In this document: piece after piece, positions 11,341 to 22,024 of the stretch | Position numbering within the stretch: the stretch's first letter is position 1 | Layout of the letters: each line of letters begins with the position of its first letter | From: Gnetum montanum | Taxonomy: Eukaryota > Streptophyta > Gnetopsida > Gnetales > Gnetaceae | DNA length: 36,784 bases | Direction of reading: 5' to 3' | Assembly (NCBI GenBank): GCA_015680685.1 | Contig: MNCI01023784.1 | Location: 1-36,784, forward strand | Translations under genes and position numbers: made by a program | The notes under the pieces: model-generated | Databases searched by the model: none | What the model saw: only the letters and a program-made list of their open reading frames with translations | What the model was told of the DNA's origin: nothing

Positions 11341-12212
11341 GTGGGTGGAGTGTGATACCACCTATTTTCCATTTTTAGTAAAGGGGCATACCTCCTTTGT
11401 CATTTTTCTTACTATTTATAGTAAGTAATCCATTTTCAATCATTTTTCTTTTTTCAATCATTTTAAAATTCCACTTGTTGGAACTTGCACTTTATTCAAC
11501 CTTTTATGCCATCGTTTAGCCATTTTTAGCACTTTGTTATCATGTCATTCCAACAATCAACCAAGTTTCTTTTCAAATTCACTGATAACAAGTCTACTCC
11601 CTCGCCCCCCTACTACACCCCAACATAGGTGTAGCTAGGAATCTAGGAGCGGGTGGAGTGTGATACCACCTATTTTCCATTTTTAGTAAAGGGGCATACC
11701 TCCTTTGTCATTTTTCTTACTATTTATAGTAAGTAATCCATTTTCAATCATTTTTCTTTTTTCAATCATTTTAAAATTCCACTTGTTGGAACTTGCACTT
11801 TATTCAACCTTTTATGCCATCGTTTAGCCATTTTTAGCACTTTGTTATCATGTCATTCCAACAATCAACCAAGTTTCTTTTCAAATTCACTGATAACAAG
11901 TCTACTCCCTCGCCCCCCTACTACACCCCAACATAGGTGTAGCTAGGAATCTAGGAGCGGGTGGAGTGTGATACCACCTATTTTCCATTTTTAGTAAAGG
12001 GGCATACCTCCTTTGTCATTTTTCTTACTATTTATAGTAATTAATCCATTTTCAATAATTTTTATTTATTCAATCACTTTAAAATTCCACTTGTTGGAAC
12101 TTGCACTTTATTCAACCTTTTATGTCATCGTTTAGCCATTTTTAGCACTTTGTTACCATGTCATTCCAACAATCAACCAAGTTTCCTTTCACATTCACTG
12201 ATAACAAGTCTA
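11341..12212 (+). repeat. 308-bp tandem repeat, about 2.8 copies
   Basis: GGGTGGAGTGTGATACC starts at 11,343, 11,651 and 11,959, a period of exactly 308 bp twice. Units 1 and 2 look identical or nearly so, while unit 3 differs at several places and ends near 12,212 at CTGATAACAAGTCTA. This implies a recent copying of one unit in an otherwise old element. The array is in the 5' leader, directly before the gag frame. Confidence 0.95.
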
Positions 12213-12223
12213 ACCAGTAGGCC

Positions 12224-14480
12224 ATGAGGATATATGACCCCACGGACCCTACTATGATCAAGTGTAGGTAGTCCTTAAGACTTAGGAGGTCAATTCCTAA
12301 ATTTTTGGTCATAATGAAGATCACTAAACTACATTTGTGCCAAAATTCAAGTTGGGATGTTGATTTTGTGAAAGTAGAAGCTAAAAGGGAGTATGATCTC
12401 ATACACTAATATGGGAAGGAATACATTCCTTCCTCATATGACCACATACCTCTAAATGATGTCTATGCTAGAATCCTATCTCAATTACTTGATATGATTC
12501 AAGAGAATGAGAAGCATAGCTTAGAGGAATAGCAAGAAGAGGACAATAAATTCAAGGTAGAATCTGAGCCCAAAATCATCCTAGTTGGATTATTCCAACA
12601 AACAATCCCCAAGGTTACAATGCCTTCCTCTAGCCCCTTTATTTCCTCCATGGAATAGATGCCACCAACCTCTACCCCTTTCTACCTAACCATTTTTGAT
12701 CCCACACCAATCATTACTATGCACCAAACATAATTAGTGCCATAGTCAACCACATTTCACTTCTCCATGTCATTTGCTACCTCGCCATGGTCCATGCAAC
12801 CTACTTCGGTCGTTGTCACCACCACCAACCTGTTGATCAATTAGGTGGGATCCACCATGGGACCCTAAGCAAGCCAGGAGTCACATACCTCTTTCATTTC
12901 ATTTGTGCCCTAGATATTAGCATAATCATCTTACTCCTTGTTTGGTCCATCAACCACAATAATAATAAAACCTCTCCCCTTTTTTCTACAATTGATAACA
13001 AGGCCACAAGCCTTCAAAAAAATGCCACAACCATTTGTGCCAACCCCATAGCCAATAGGGACACCATAGGGCTTGGATCATGCATTCCAAATGATCCAAG
13101 ACTTGATGAAAGAGTTGAAGAGGCTGAAAGCCTCTATATCTTAAAGCGTTAAGATTACCAACTTTTACCAAGATGATCCTATCAATCTTGTGGTCCTACA
13201 CTTGACACTTCCTCTTGGTGTCCCTATCCCTCAATTTAGCAAGTACAATGAAGAAGGTGATCCCAACACTCACGTTATAATCTTTAGATCCAAGTGCTTG
13301 CTATTGCAACCACTAAGATTATCTTTGAATGAAAGGATAGTATGAAATACACTAGTTTGTTGTTAAAGCTATCTGGATAGTGGAAGGATCCAATACAAGT
13401 AGATGACCAAAGCTATACTTGTAAGAAGAATAGGAGGCTATGTGAGATCGCCAAGGATCCCACTCAAGCAACTAAGGATGAACCCTAGTTACCTAAGTAT
13501 TTCAAGCTTTATCGCTTCTCCCACTACCATCTATTACCTATCATCACATTGACTTCTATTTTGCATTGAAGGATGACCTACAAAAGATGATAGATAGAGG
13601 TGAGTTGATCTATGATGCATCTAACCTTGTCCAATTCCAAAACTAGTCAATGCACGTGTACAAGGAGCTTTTCAATGCTTATGACTACTCATACATTATA
13701 TTGGTGTTTAACAGTGATGACAATCAAAGACTTGTAATAGAACTATTTGTGGTTCGAGTACCCCCTCACAACGAAAGAGGCTCTTTAGCTTCCACTAGCT
13801 TAAGACCCCCTTTTATTGTAAGGATACCACCATCAATGCCCCTTAGGAAGCCTTTTGTCATTAGGGTGCCCTAGCTAACCACAACCTAATCAACCCCTAC
13901 AACAACACAATAGCCTTCCATGATGGCTAATGCCATAGCTTCTTTCTCATAGCCAACAAACGATAATCAAAAAGCCTCATCTAAGGATAGAAAGAAGCCT
14001 AAGAAAAAGCCCAATAACAAAGAAGATAAGAAAGCCAAGGCATAGAATGAAGTGGGTTCACTAAAGCCCACTTCTATATCATCTATGCCCATGACCTAAT
14101 GAACCTTGGCTACTTCAACAAGTAAACCACAAGAGAATTGCAAATGCCAAGAGAGAAAGAAAGAGGAAATGCCACAACAACCCAAGGTTTAAGTGCATAT
14201 TTTGGAATGCATGGAGGAAGTAAAGTGCAACTGGGATGACAATCTCATCTCCAATGACAAAAGCTTCCTTAGTGCAATGGAACAAGTCAAGTAGTTGCTC
14301 AAATAGAAGAATACAACCTTTAGCTTATATGACTTGATTATGACTTCCACTACAAATTCTGAATAACTAGTCAAGATGTTGACTTCTATTCCCATTAGTG
14401 AAGACATTCTAGCTAATGAGGAATCCATCCATGCCATGAGGTTCCTTCTTCACTAACAGAAATGAAGTCAACATTGCTAG
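12224..14480 (+). pseudogene. Element C gag, Tat-type, decayed
   Basis: This is the capsid protein of element C. The frame from ATG 12,224 can be followed to about 13,347. It crosses 14 stops (8 TAG, 5 TAA, 1 TGA) yet stays meaningful. It contains the helix FQMIQDLMKELKRLKAS (about 13,085-13,140) and the capsid motif IPQFSKYNEEGDPNTHV (about 13,230-13,280), which corresponds to the F-x-KYxGxxDPxxH motif of Tat and Ogre Gag. Later come LKDDLQKMIDRGELIYDASNLVQFQ (split by stops, about 13,565-13,645), a Pro-rich stretch and a Lys-rich tail (about 13,980-14,045) that may bind RNA. A last stretch, SLYDLIMTS...ISEDILANEES (about 14,320-14,430), is of the type that precedes the Tat protease. Confidence 0.75.
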
Positions 14481-15175
14481 TGTTTTGTGATAGCGACATC
14501 AAAACTAGTCCCTAAAATGGCAAAGTAACAAGGGCTCCTCTTCTCATCACCATATGGGTAGGCTAGTACAAGGTGCATTGGGTGCATGTGGATGATGGAG
14601 CTTCAACAAACATTATCCCATGTACTATAGTTGAATGTTTAGGCTTGATAGAATCGATGCAACACACAATAACCACTGCTCTCAAGTCCTTTAATGGATC
14701 AAGAGTTGCTATTAAGGGTTCAATCTCCTTGGACTTCATGGCAGAAAAATAGCTCCCCACAACTATGGATTTCTTGATGATAGAGGAAATACTAGGGTTC
14801 AACCTTAATTTGGGTAGGCCTTGATTGGCTCATTTATGAGTCGTATCCTTACCAATCAACCAAGAAATTCACTTGCCTTACAAGAAGGGTGAAATAATCA
14901 TTCATGGTGATAATGCAATTCCCTTGGCAATAAATAATGTGGATATAGAATATGGGTTTGAAGTGGAGTTTCAAGAAGAAACTCATAGCCATAGAGTTAA
15001 GGAACTTGAGAGAGAAGGGAAAGCCAAAGATGACAACGATGGATAAAGAAACAAACTATGGGAAGAACTCCCTTTTAACATCATTAATGAAGGAGATGGG
15101 GAGTACAAATTTGTGCTAAGTAGGCCTTATGCATTTTCTAACCTTTCAAAGATTAGGAAGAATTTGCACAAATGA
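14481..15175 (+). pseudogene. Element C aspartic protease, end of gag-pro frame
   Basis: The active-site loop VDDGASTNIIP (14,588-14,620) has Asp-Asp-Gly where retropepsins have Asp-Thr/Ser-Gly and Tat elements often have Asp-x-Gly. It continues with LKSFNGSRVAIKGSISLDF and FNLNLGRP at about 14,797-14,820, where the usual Trp after LGRP is a TGA. Further on, IHGDNAIPLAINNVDIEYGF and GEYKFVLSRPYAFSNLSKIRKNLHK keep one frame to a TGA at 15,173-15,175. Nothing RT-like follows. In Ogre elements gag-pro and RT-RNaseH-integrase are separate frames joined by splicing, so a stop here could be ancestral. The loss of RT is not explained by it. Confidence 0.78.
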
Positions 15176-15947
15176 TGCACATCTTGAATTTTCCACTTGA
15201 TGCCCTTATAACCTTATAATTATATGTAGCCATAACAATTTAGCTCTGAGTTTCTTGTTGCTAGTTTATATCTTTTAGATTGCCTTATTTTAACTTTTTT
15301 ACACATATAGCCTAATATTTACTTTTTCTTGCATTTTTATTTATTATAGCATTTTCTTTCTTTTTTTTCCTTTTCTAGCATAATATAAACATGAAAACCC
15401 ATAAAAAATTTAAAATATAAAATAAAAAAAGACATATCTCTCCTTATAGTTTGGGCCTATCATGGCCTAAAATTGGAAAGCATATTTTTACAACCACGAT
15501 ACAATGGCCCACCATGGCCTAAAACTGGGAAAACATGTTTACAACCACATAACGTACGTTCCACCATGGCCTAAAATTAACAAGAATGTATAAACTACTA
15601 CAACCTTAAAGTAGCAATAGGGCTCTCCATGACCTAAAACTAGCAAGCATATTTTTATCCTATTTACATTTTAGTCTATAATCAAATTATCTAGTCATTT
15701 TAGCCAACATAGCCATTTACAATGTTACAACATTAAAATTGTAAAATAGTAAAGTTATGATAAATACATAATGTTAGAATAATATATAGCCAAAACTAAA
15801 ATCATAAAATTAAAAATTAAAATATTTATAACATGAATAGTCATAGGCACATTGTGTGACAATGTTATTCAAATAATAATAAACAATAACCATTTGTAAC
15901 AAAGTCTTAGCTAACAATAACCATCAACATCAACAAAAATCCAAACA
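15176..15947. other. AT-rich spacer with short repeated motif
   Basis: There is no coding signal. At 15,453-15,646 the motif GGCCYACCATGGCCTAAAACT occurs four times, spaced about 53-61 bp. Related copies occur at 31,254-31,600 and 33,862-33,942, on either side of the pol remnant. Confidence 0.6.
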
Positions 15948-16067
15948 TCATGTAGTCAACAATAGGCAAGCTAAGATGGAAAAATGGAGGATGCAAGGGT
16001 CATCTAGAGGAGGAAGTGATGGGTTATCCCCACCCTCACTACTAGGGCCACCAATGTCTCTTGATGC

Positions 16068-16162
16068 CTAAAACATAATAAAATAAATTCAATTAGTATC
16101 CAACAACCAAAGTTATAACTTAAAAAAGACCAAAATTAAAAAAAATTATAAATGCATCAAAC
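16068..16162 (-). other. Intron 4 of the antisense gene (95 bp)
   Basis: The minus strand starts GTTTGATG and ends ATTATGTTTTAG, with TACTAAT (plus ATTAGTA, 16,092-16,098) about 24 bases before the AG. Removing it joins ELDPQQ to ASRDIGGPSSEGG in one frame. The donor is weaker than average. Confidence 0.65.
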
Positions 16163-16506
16163 TTGTTGGGGATCTAGCTCAATAACTTCTAGGGGTATAT
16201 GTTGAGGACTAGTCTCTAGATGATGGAGAATCTGTTCTTCCATCATGTTGGCCCTATTAAAATCCCTAAAATTAATGCATGTGAGGATGTTTGTTAGGTT
16301 CATCACAATCCAATTTGGTAGGTCTCATGACACCATAGCTGTAGAATTCTCACATGCAATCATAGTGATCTCAAGAGTAGGAGACATGACCATCATGAGA
16401 GTGATTTCAAAGATCTAGTTAGCACTCTTAGCCTAAATCCTCTGAATGAACAACTCTCTCTTGTGTTGTTCAATCATATCATCCTTTAGCCACTTTAGGT
16501 ATGTCT

Positions 16507-17385
16507 CTTGATCAACCTTGTACTATCTTTTATGGTCCTTTTGTATCTTACTCCACTCTAGGATCCATGTGCTATAGTCTTTCTAGTCTTGATCTTTTTG
16601 GGATATGACATTCATTTATATCTACTACTCTCCCTTGAGTGTGCCACCTTGTCATGGATGACATCTAGAAGCAGACCCATGTGATCTCTTTGATTTTCAA
16701 TTTCTCTAAGTTAGCAACATGGGATTCGACAAATGCCTTACAATCCTAGAGAGTCTTGATAGTCTAAGGTTATGCATCTTGATCAACCTTGTACTATCTT
16801 TTATGGTCCTTTTATATCTTACCCCACTTTAGGATCCATGTGCTACAGTCTTTCTAGTCTTGGTCTTTTCTGGAGATGAGATTCATTTTCATCTACTGCT
16901 CTCGTTTGAGAGTGCCACCTTGTCATGGATGACATTATAGAAGTGGACCCACATGATCTCTTTGATTTTCAAGTTCTCTAATTTAGCAACTTGGGATTCC
17001 ACAAAGGCCTTGCAATCCTAGAGAGTTTTGATAGTCTAAGGATATGCCTCTTGATCAATCTTGTACTATCTTTTATGGTCCTTTTGTATCTTACCCCACT
17101 CTAGGATCCATGTGCTATAGTCATTCTAGTCTTGTTCTTTTTGGAAGATGAGATTCATTTGCATCTATTGCTCTCTTGAAAGTGCCATGTTGTCATGGAT
17201 GACATTCTAGAACTAGGCCCACATGATCTATTTGATTTGCAAGTTCTCTAAGTTAGCAGCTTGGGATTCCACAAAGGCTTTGTAATCTTAAAGAGTCTTG
17301 ATAGTCTAAGGGTATGCCTCTTGATCAACCATGTACTACCTTTTATGGTGCTTTTGTATCTTACCCCACTCTAGGATCCATGTTC
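16507..17385 (-). repeat. 271-bp tandem repeat in antisense gene exon 4, about 3.25 copies
   Basis: CTTGATCAA starts at 16,507, 16,778, 17,050 and 17,320, giving periods of 271, 272 and 270 bp. In the minus-strand reading each copy gives about 90 residues: VDQEAYP, TIKTL, FVESQxAxLENLxIK, VIHD, WILEWGKIQKDHKR. TAG codons recur at the same place in the copies, for example in KR*Y and P*TIKTL*D. Confidence 0.9.
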
Positions 17386-17389
17386 TTAT

Positions 17390-17494
17390 CTACAACCATA
17401 AGACATAAAACAAGTTAGTATATGAAATAACAACATAGCCATAGAACATAGCATAACTAAATACTAAATCATAGTAAGACATATCAGTAATTAC
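17390..17494 (-). other. Intron 3 of the antisense gene (105 bp)
   Basis: The minus strand donor is AG|GTAATT, the branch-site match TACTAAC is at plus 17,414-17,420, and the acceptor is GGTTGTAG. Removing it joins RFNRSH* (TAG, probably from CAG) to IRTWILEW in phase 0. All three splice signals are close to the plant consensus, so this is the best-supported intron. Confidence 0.75.
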
Positions 17495-18054
17495 CTAATG
17501 TGACCTATTAAACCTTAACTTGAGCTTCTTTGTGGTAGGCTACTTTGTCACTTGGAGTGATTTCTCTAAGGACTATTTGAGCTTGGCCTTGACTACCCCA
17601 TCAATCTTAGAATGTAGCACTTAGGCTCTCCTATCATCGATAGGCACTATGAGAGGCTCCTACACCACGTAACACCAAGTCCCTTGGTGGTAGTAGATAG
17701 TGAGTCACCCATCTCATCTGGTAGGTTTTGGACCTACATGGTTGGATAACTTTGCTTTATCCAAGGCCTAGAAAGTTGGTTTGGATCTTGGGTCATCCAT
17801 TGTTCATTCTTCCACACTACTAGGAACTTTGTGAACCTCTTCAAATAACCTATAAAAATGCATAACACATGAGGATTATAGTAGAGGTTTCATCATAGAG
17901 CTTGAGAATGTTCTCCTAAATCCTAGTAGCCAAGGAAGTAGCCCAGTTGAACTTGATACCCTTCATCAAGACCTTCTTAAAGATATACACTTTCTTGATG
18001 TTGATCACCTTCTTTTGTTACAATAGTTTAGGAAATGTATGGGATCAGAACAAA

Positions 18055-18599
18055 GGATAGGATGCCTTTACTTTAGAAATCATGAAGCTATCCACAGTAA
18101 ATCTAGAGTGATCCTTAGTAGCACCAAACCACTCCAAAACATCCTCATAATGATATGCTTCCTTCACTAGTTTGGTGACAACATTTATCCCATTAGTAGG
18201 AATACCAAACAAGTTATAAAAGGTGGCCTCATTGATGTGTATGATGATCAACACACCTCAAACCATAGTGCTAAAACGATTAGCTCCTACATTGAAAGAG
18301 TCAATGATCAACATCTCTATAGTAGGGATAGGATGCCTTTACTTTAGAATTCATGAAGTTATCCATGACAAACCTGGAGTGATCCTTACTAGCACTAAAC
18401 CACTCCAAAACCTCCTTATAATGATCTATTTCCTTCACTAGTTTGGTGTCGACTTTTGTCCCATCAGAGGAAACACCAAATAAGTTACAAAAGATGGCCT
18501 CATTGATGTGTATGATGATCAACACACCTCAAACCATAGTGTTGAAATGATTAGCTCCTATGTTGAAGGAGTCAATGATGTTCAACATCTCTACAATAG
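18055..18599 (-). repeat. 271-bp tandem duplication in antisense gene exon 3
   Basis: GGATAGGATGCCTTTACTTTAGAA starts at 18,055 and recurs at 18,326 (271 bp); the next equivalent point is 18,600. On the minus strand both copies read GVLIIIHINEAxFxNLFG, TKLVKE, VLEWFxAxKDHSRF and KVKASYP. The period equals that of the unrelated array in exon 4. Confidence 0.9.
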
Positions 18600-19187
18600 G
18601 GATGAAGGAGATAGCTACCATGAAAACATCAAGCAAATCCACATGCTCAATGTTTTCTTAGATGTATCTAGGCACCTATCCCTCCAACCACTACTATACT
18701 AGTATCATCTCATCAAATTTCAAAATGAGGGTATCCTCATGACATCATGAAATAGATAATGTCACATCAAAAGAAGTGGAAGGTCTTACAAGGCAACAAC
18801 AAATGTTTAGTATTGGTGTAGGTACATCTAACAAAAGTTAAAACTATAGAACACTTAAAACCTTAGTAGCCATGAAAACATTAGACATTATAATTCTTGT
18901 TCTTAACTTTCTTTTTCTTTCTTGGTGAAGCTTGTGTAGAGGTCTCAACAACAATGGTCTTATCCCTAGTGTTCATGGGGATAATCCACTAGCTATGTGC
19001 TATCTCATTGGTCATACACTTCTTGTAGATTAAGTTAAAGTTAGTAGTGTATTTATCAAAATCCCCTCTTAAATGTTCATACCTAATAGTTCTAATTTTG
19101 GGGCCTTTGGAAAATACATTTAAAGTCGTTTGAGCCATCACCAAAGTTTGATTTTTATTGATCAAGCCTTAATCATTAATCCTATAC

Positions 19188-20417
19188 CTATAAGAAGTTC
19201 ATAAAACTAACAAGTTAGGAAAGGTGAATTAAACAATAAATCTAAAAACATCAAAATATTATAATAACCATGGTTACCCTAGTAGATGGCACAAAGTGCT
19301 AGGGGGTTTTGGCATAATGTGTGAACTCTATGTGCCACCATTAGAGTATTGCTCGCATTATACTAACGGTACTCTAGCATGCTCCATATCTCCAAAAGGT
19401 ATCATGTACTGATGATGTTGCTTTTGTCCACTACCTCCCCTACTACCTACGTGGCTGGATTGTTAGTTATGAACTTGATGATTAAACTGGATGCCCAAGG
19501 CATTAGTGTCTCCACTATGATCCTAGCTATATCTGTAGCTAAGTGTGACCACATCATCACACTAAAGTTCTGTAGAATATAAGTAAAAACTAGATCTAAA
19601 TTTTTAAAGTTCATCAACATGGCCTTAGTAAAAAATTCATTAAAAAATTCTATAGAAATTTTAAAAACCACATCATCAGCATAGCCTTAGTAAAAAATTC
19701 ATTCAAAATTCATTTCAACTTTGATTTTAGTGATTTGACCACTAAAGTAATCTAAAATCGTAATGTTTGCATCCATGACTAGAATAGCCAAAAATGTACA
19801 ATAACATTTGCACAAAACATAACTAATTTAGCATAAATGTAGCCATCACTAAAAATCCCCTTTCACATAGGGTTAGTAAAAAAGTCACCAAAAATTCATT
19901 TTGGTTTCAAATAGAGTCATTCCATGACCTTTTGAAATTTTATATCAAGCGTTACATACCCATGAACTTAGAAAATTCAAAGTACCTATTATTTCTTCAA
20001 AACAATTTTGTGAATCCACATGAAAAACTAGAAAATGGAACAAACCCTAGCTATACAACCTAGCCAAAATCCTCCAAAGTAAACAAAAACATAGCCTAAA
20101 GAAACCTTAAGAATAGATCTAAAAACCCAAAACATCATACTTTTAAAATATTTGATGAGTATGCCTACATTTTTGCCAAAACTAGTAAAAACGTAATATA
20201 AAATAGCAAAACCTAATTTTAAAACCTAATCAAATGAAGCCAAAACAATAAAATGACCATAGATCCACATGAAGACCATCAACATAAGAGCTGGAATTTT
20301 GTCAAAACTCAATTTTAACAAACACTATCATAGATATGAAAAAACAATCCTACTCTCAACTAGGGAAACACCAAAATGACTAGGAAAGCTAGTAAAAAAC
20401 AACCAACAATGGCCTAC
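19188..20417 (-). other. Intron 1 of the antisense gene (about 1.23 kb)
   Basis: The donor is CCCAAG|GTAGGC at 20,417 and the acceptor ACTTCTTATAG at 19,188, with CCTAAC a short way upstream of it. The splice keeps the frame between a Pro-rich exon 1 (LPRPVVVPNF) and exon 2. It contains a duplicated segment of about 60 bp (TAGTAAAAAATTCATT at about 19,625 and 19,687). Frames inside it are not convincing. Confidence 0.55.
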
Positions 20418-20506
20418 CTTGGGGTTGTAGCATGAAAATTTGGAACAACAACAGGCCTAGGTAGTTGGGAGATGCCCTAGGATACTACATCTACCTCCTT
20501 TATCAT

Positions 20507-20833
20507 TGGATTCTTTCTTCTAATGCCTCTCTTCTTTATGATTTCAGAATATATGTTGGAAGAAGCTAAGAATTAGAGGGGTGGAAGCTTCAATGCTTCC
20601 TCGAAGGAGATTTGAAGTATACACACTGAGGATGAGAACTTTTGGTAGAAAAAAAAACTTTATCAAGGCTCTACTTAAATGTGTTGTATGGTGGAATGAG
20701 AGTTGTGAAGATTTTCTTTGCAAAAGTTTAACATAAAATTCTAGATCTAAAACTAAATGCCTTCTTCCATGCCCCTATTTCTAATTCCAAGAACTAAGAT
20801 TGATGGTGCACTAGAAGTGCAAAGGGGGAAAGT
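20507..20833. other. Upstream region of antisense gene, nothing firm
   Basis: This lies between the proposed first exon (minus strand) and the start of the 190-bp array. A promoter of the antisense gene would be here, but I see no convincing TATA box at a sensible distance. Confidence 0.35.
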
Positions 20834-21081
20834 ATCTACATGCTGGGAAGGTGGGAGTGGATATTTAGTTTAAAAAATTTGAATTTCCAATAGGTCCCAC
20901 TAGTTACCTCCCTAGTTTGATGGGGTTTAAACCTGGAAGCCTCTTCTATGTGGAGGTTTTGGTTCATTAAACCTTATAAAATTACTTTTCAACCTTATCC
21001 CACTTGGATCCATGCCAGACAACATGGATTCAATGTGGACGCATGCCTCCTACCCTTCACAACCATAAAAAATAACCCTCC
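20834..21081. repeat. Left part of about 190-bp hairpin array
   Basis: Units start near 20,834 (ATCTACATGCTGGG...GTGGATA) and 21,009 (ATCCATGCCAGACAACATGGATT). Across element B the next unit starts at 29,021; leaving out B and one target duplication, the gap is about 164 bp, which fits the array spacing. Element B therefore interrupts one continuous array. Confidence 0.65.
21077..21081. other. Target-site duplication of element B, left copy
   Basis: CCTCC directly before the LTR edge, identical to 28,929-28,933. Five bases is the normal length for Ty3/gypsy. Confidence 0.9.
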
Positions 21082-22014
21082 TAATGAGCAGCGAGGTACC
21101 CCTACACTCAACCATACGAATACGAGTATTTCATGCGTGATCTGGTCGAACTCCAAGGACTAAGTGCTTACACGCCCTAATGGAAAACTCAGGGTTAATC
21201 AATCATTGTCTTCCCAAACTTACTTGTATGTCACAACTGTAAGGTTAAGTAAGCTTGAAGCTTATGATTTTCATAGCTTTTATGTTTTTATGTCCCATGC
21301 TAATAGGGAAAGAGAGAGATAAAAAAGTGACTAATTTAACTTAACTACTGATTAACTAGGCTTTAAACTAATCCTAACACCAGTATCCATTCTCACTTAT
21401 TGTACACATCCTAAACCAGCACAACTGGGATTACCAAACGCTAATCGTTACTGGGTTACCAAGTGTTACACGCATGCTCGAAGTGATCATATTGTGTGTG
21501 CTAATAATAGAAATGTAAAGTGCATAAAATAAAATAAAATAAATGCAGAAGAAAATAAAATAAAGGAAATGAGTAAGAAAAAAAATCTCAAGTGCTACAA
21601 GGATGAATCCAAGAGCTCTTCTTTATTGCCATACACCTCAGGTACACAATGCTCGAATAAAGATCCGTCCACACTGAGCCCTCCTATTGTGGGAACTTGG
21701 CTAGAGTTTCGCTACTTGACTCCTAAAAAAATTCCTTCTCTGAATTCTTCTTCTTTCTTCTTCTTCTTTTTTTGACTCTCCTATTGTGTGCTTGGGCACT
21801 ATATTTATAGGCTTGGGAGAAACTACTCTAATAATTACAAAAACTACCGCTTTAATTTTAGAGAAACTACCCCTATAATTTTAGAGAGAAACTGCCACTC
21901 TAATAATAACCACTCTAATAATTAGAGTAACCACCCTAATAATAACCACTCTAATTTTTAAATTAACCACTATAATAATTACCACTCTAATTATTAGAGT
22001 AACTGCTTTCATCA
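21082..22014 (-). repeat. 3' LTR of element B (933 bp)
   Basis: It begins TAATGAGCAG (TGATGAGCAG in the other copy, a G-to-A change) and ends TCATCA. It is colinear with 28,040-28,928 throughout. A TATA box lies on the minus strand at 21,802-21,809, and the AATAAA equivalent is near 21,623. The TAATTAGAG-type palindromes of U3 are partly decayed here. A T-rich run (about 21,745-21,775) is longer than in the partner. Confidence 0.95.
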
Positions 22015-22024
22015 TACCCCCACA
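22015..22024 (-). other. Polypurine tract of element B
   Basis: The minus strand reads TGTGGGGGTA directly before the 3' LTR. A purine-rich tract at this spot primes plus-strand DNA synthesis. It is short and slightly interrupted. Confidence 0.65.

Larger units (their letters stand above)
15948..20506 (-). pseudogene. Decayed multi-exon gene of unknown function, antisense to element C
   Basis: I do not recognise the product. Proposed exons on the minus strand are 20,418-20,506, 18,862-19,187, 17,495-18,784, 16,163-17,389 and 15,948-16,067. Exon 1 to 2 joins in frame across AG|G (TTPR to YRIND). Exons 3 to 4 and 4 to 5 also join in frame. The two short introns have TACTAAC or TACTAAT about 24 bases before the AG. 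The exon 2 to 3 junction does not keep frame as drawn. Visible traits: an N-terminal Lys-rich patch (PRKKKKVKNK), a helical middle (FDEMI, ENIEHVDLLDVF, FNWATSLATRI), and a C-terminal repeat of about 90 residues containing WILEWGKIQKDHKR and DCKAFVESQVAKLENLKI, probably coiled coil. Nearly all stops are TAG or TAA at expected Gln. It may be a captured host gene or an antisense extra gene of a Tat element. Confidence 0.6.

Noticed and set aside
11341-12212. CRISPR-like array
   Set aside because: Units of 308 bp repeat without spacers, and the DNA is plant repeat DNA.
12787-13152. Open plus-strand frame of 121 residues
   Set aside because: The neighbouring frame of the same strand carries the Gag motif before and after; this open stretch is the out-of-phase reading of the Pro/Thr-rich part.
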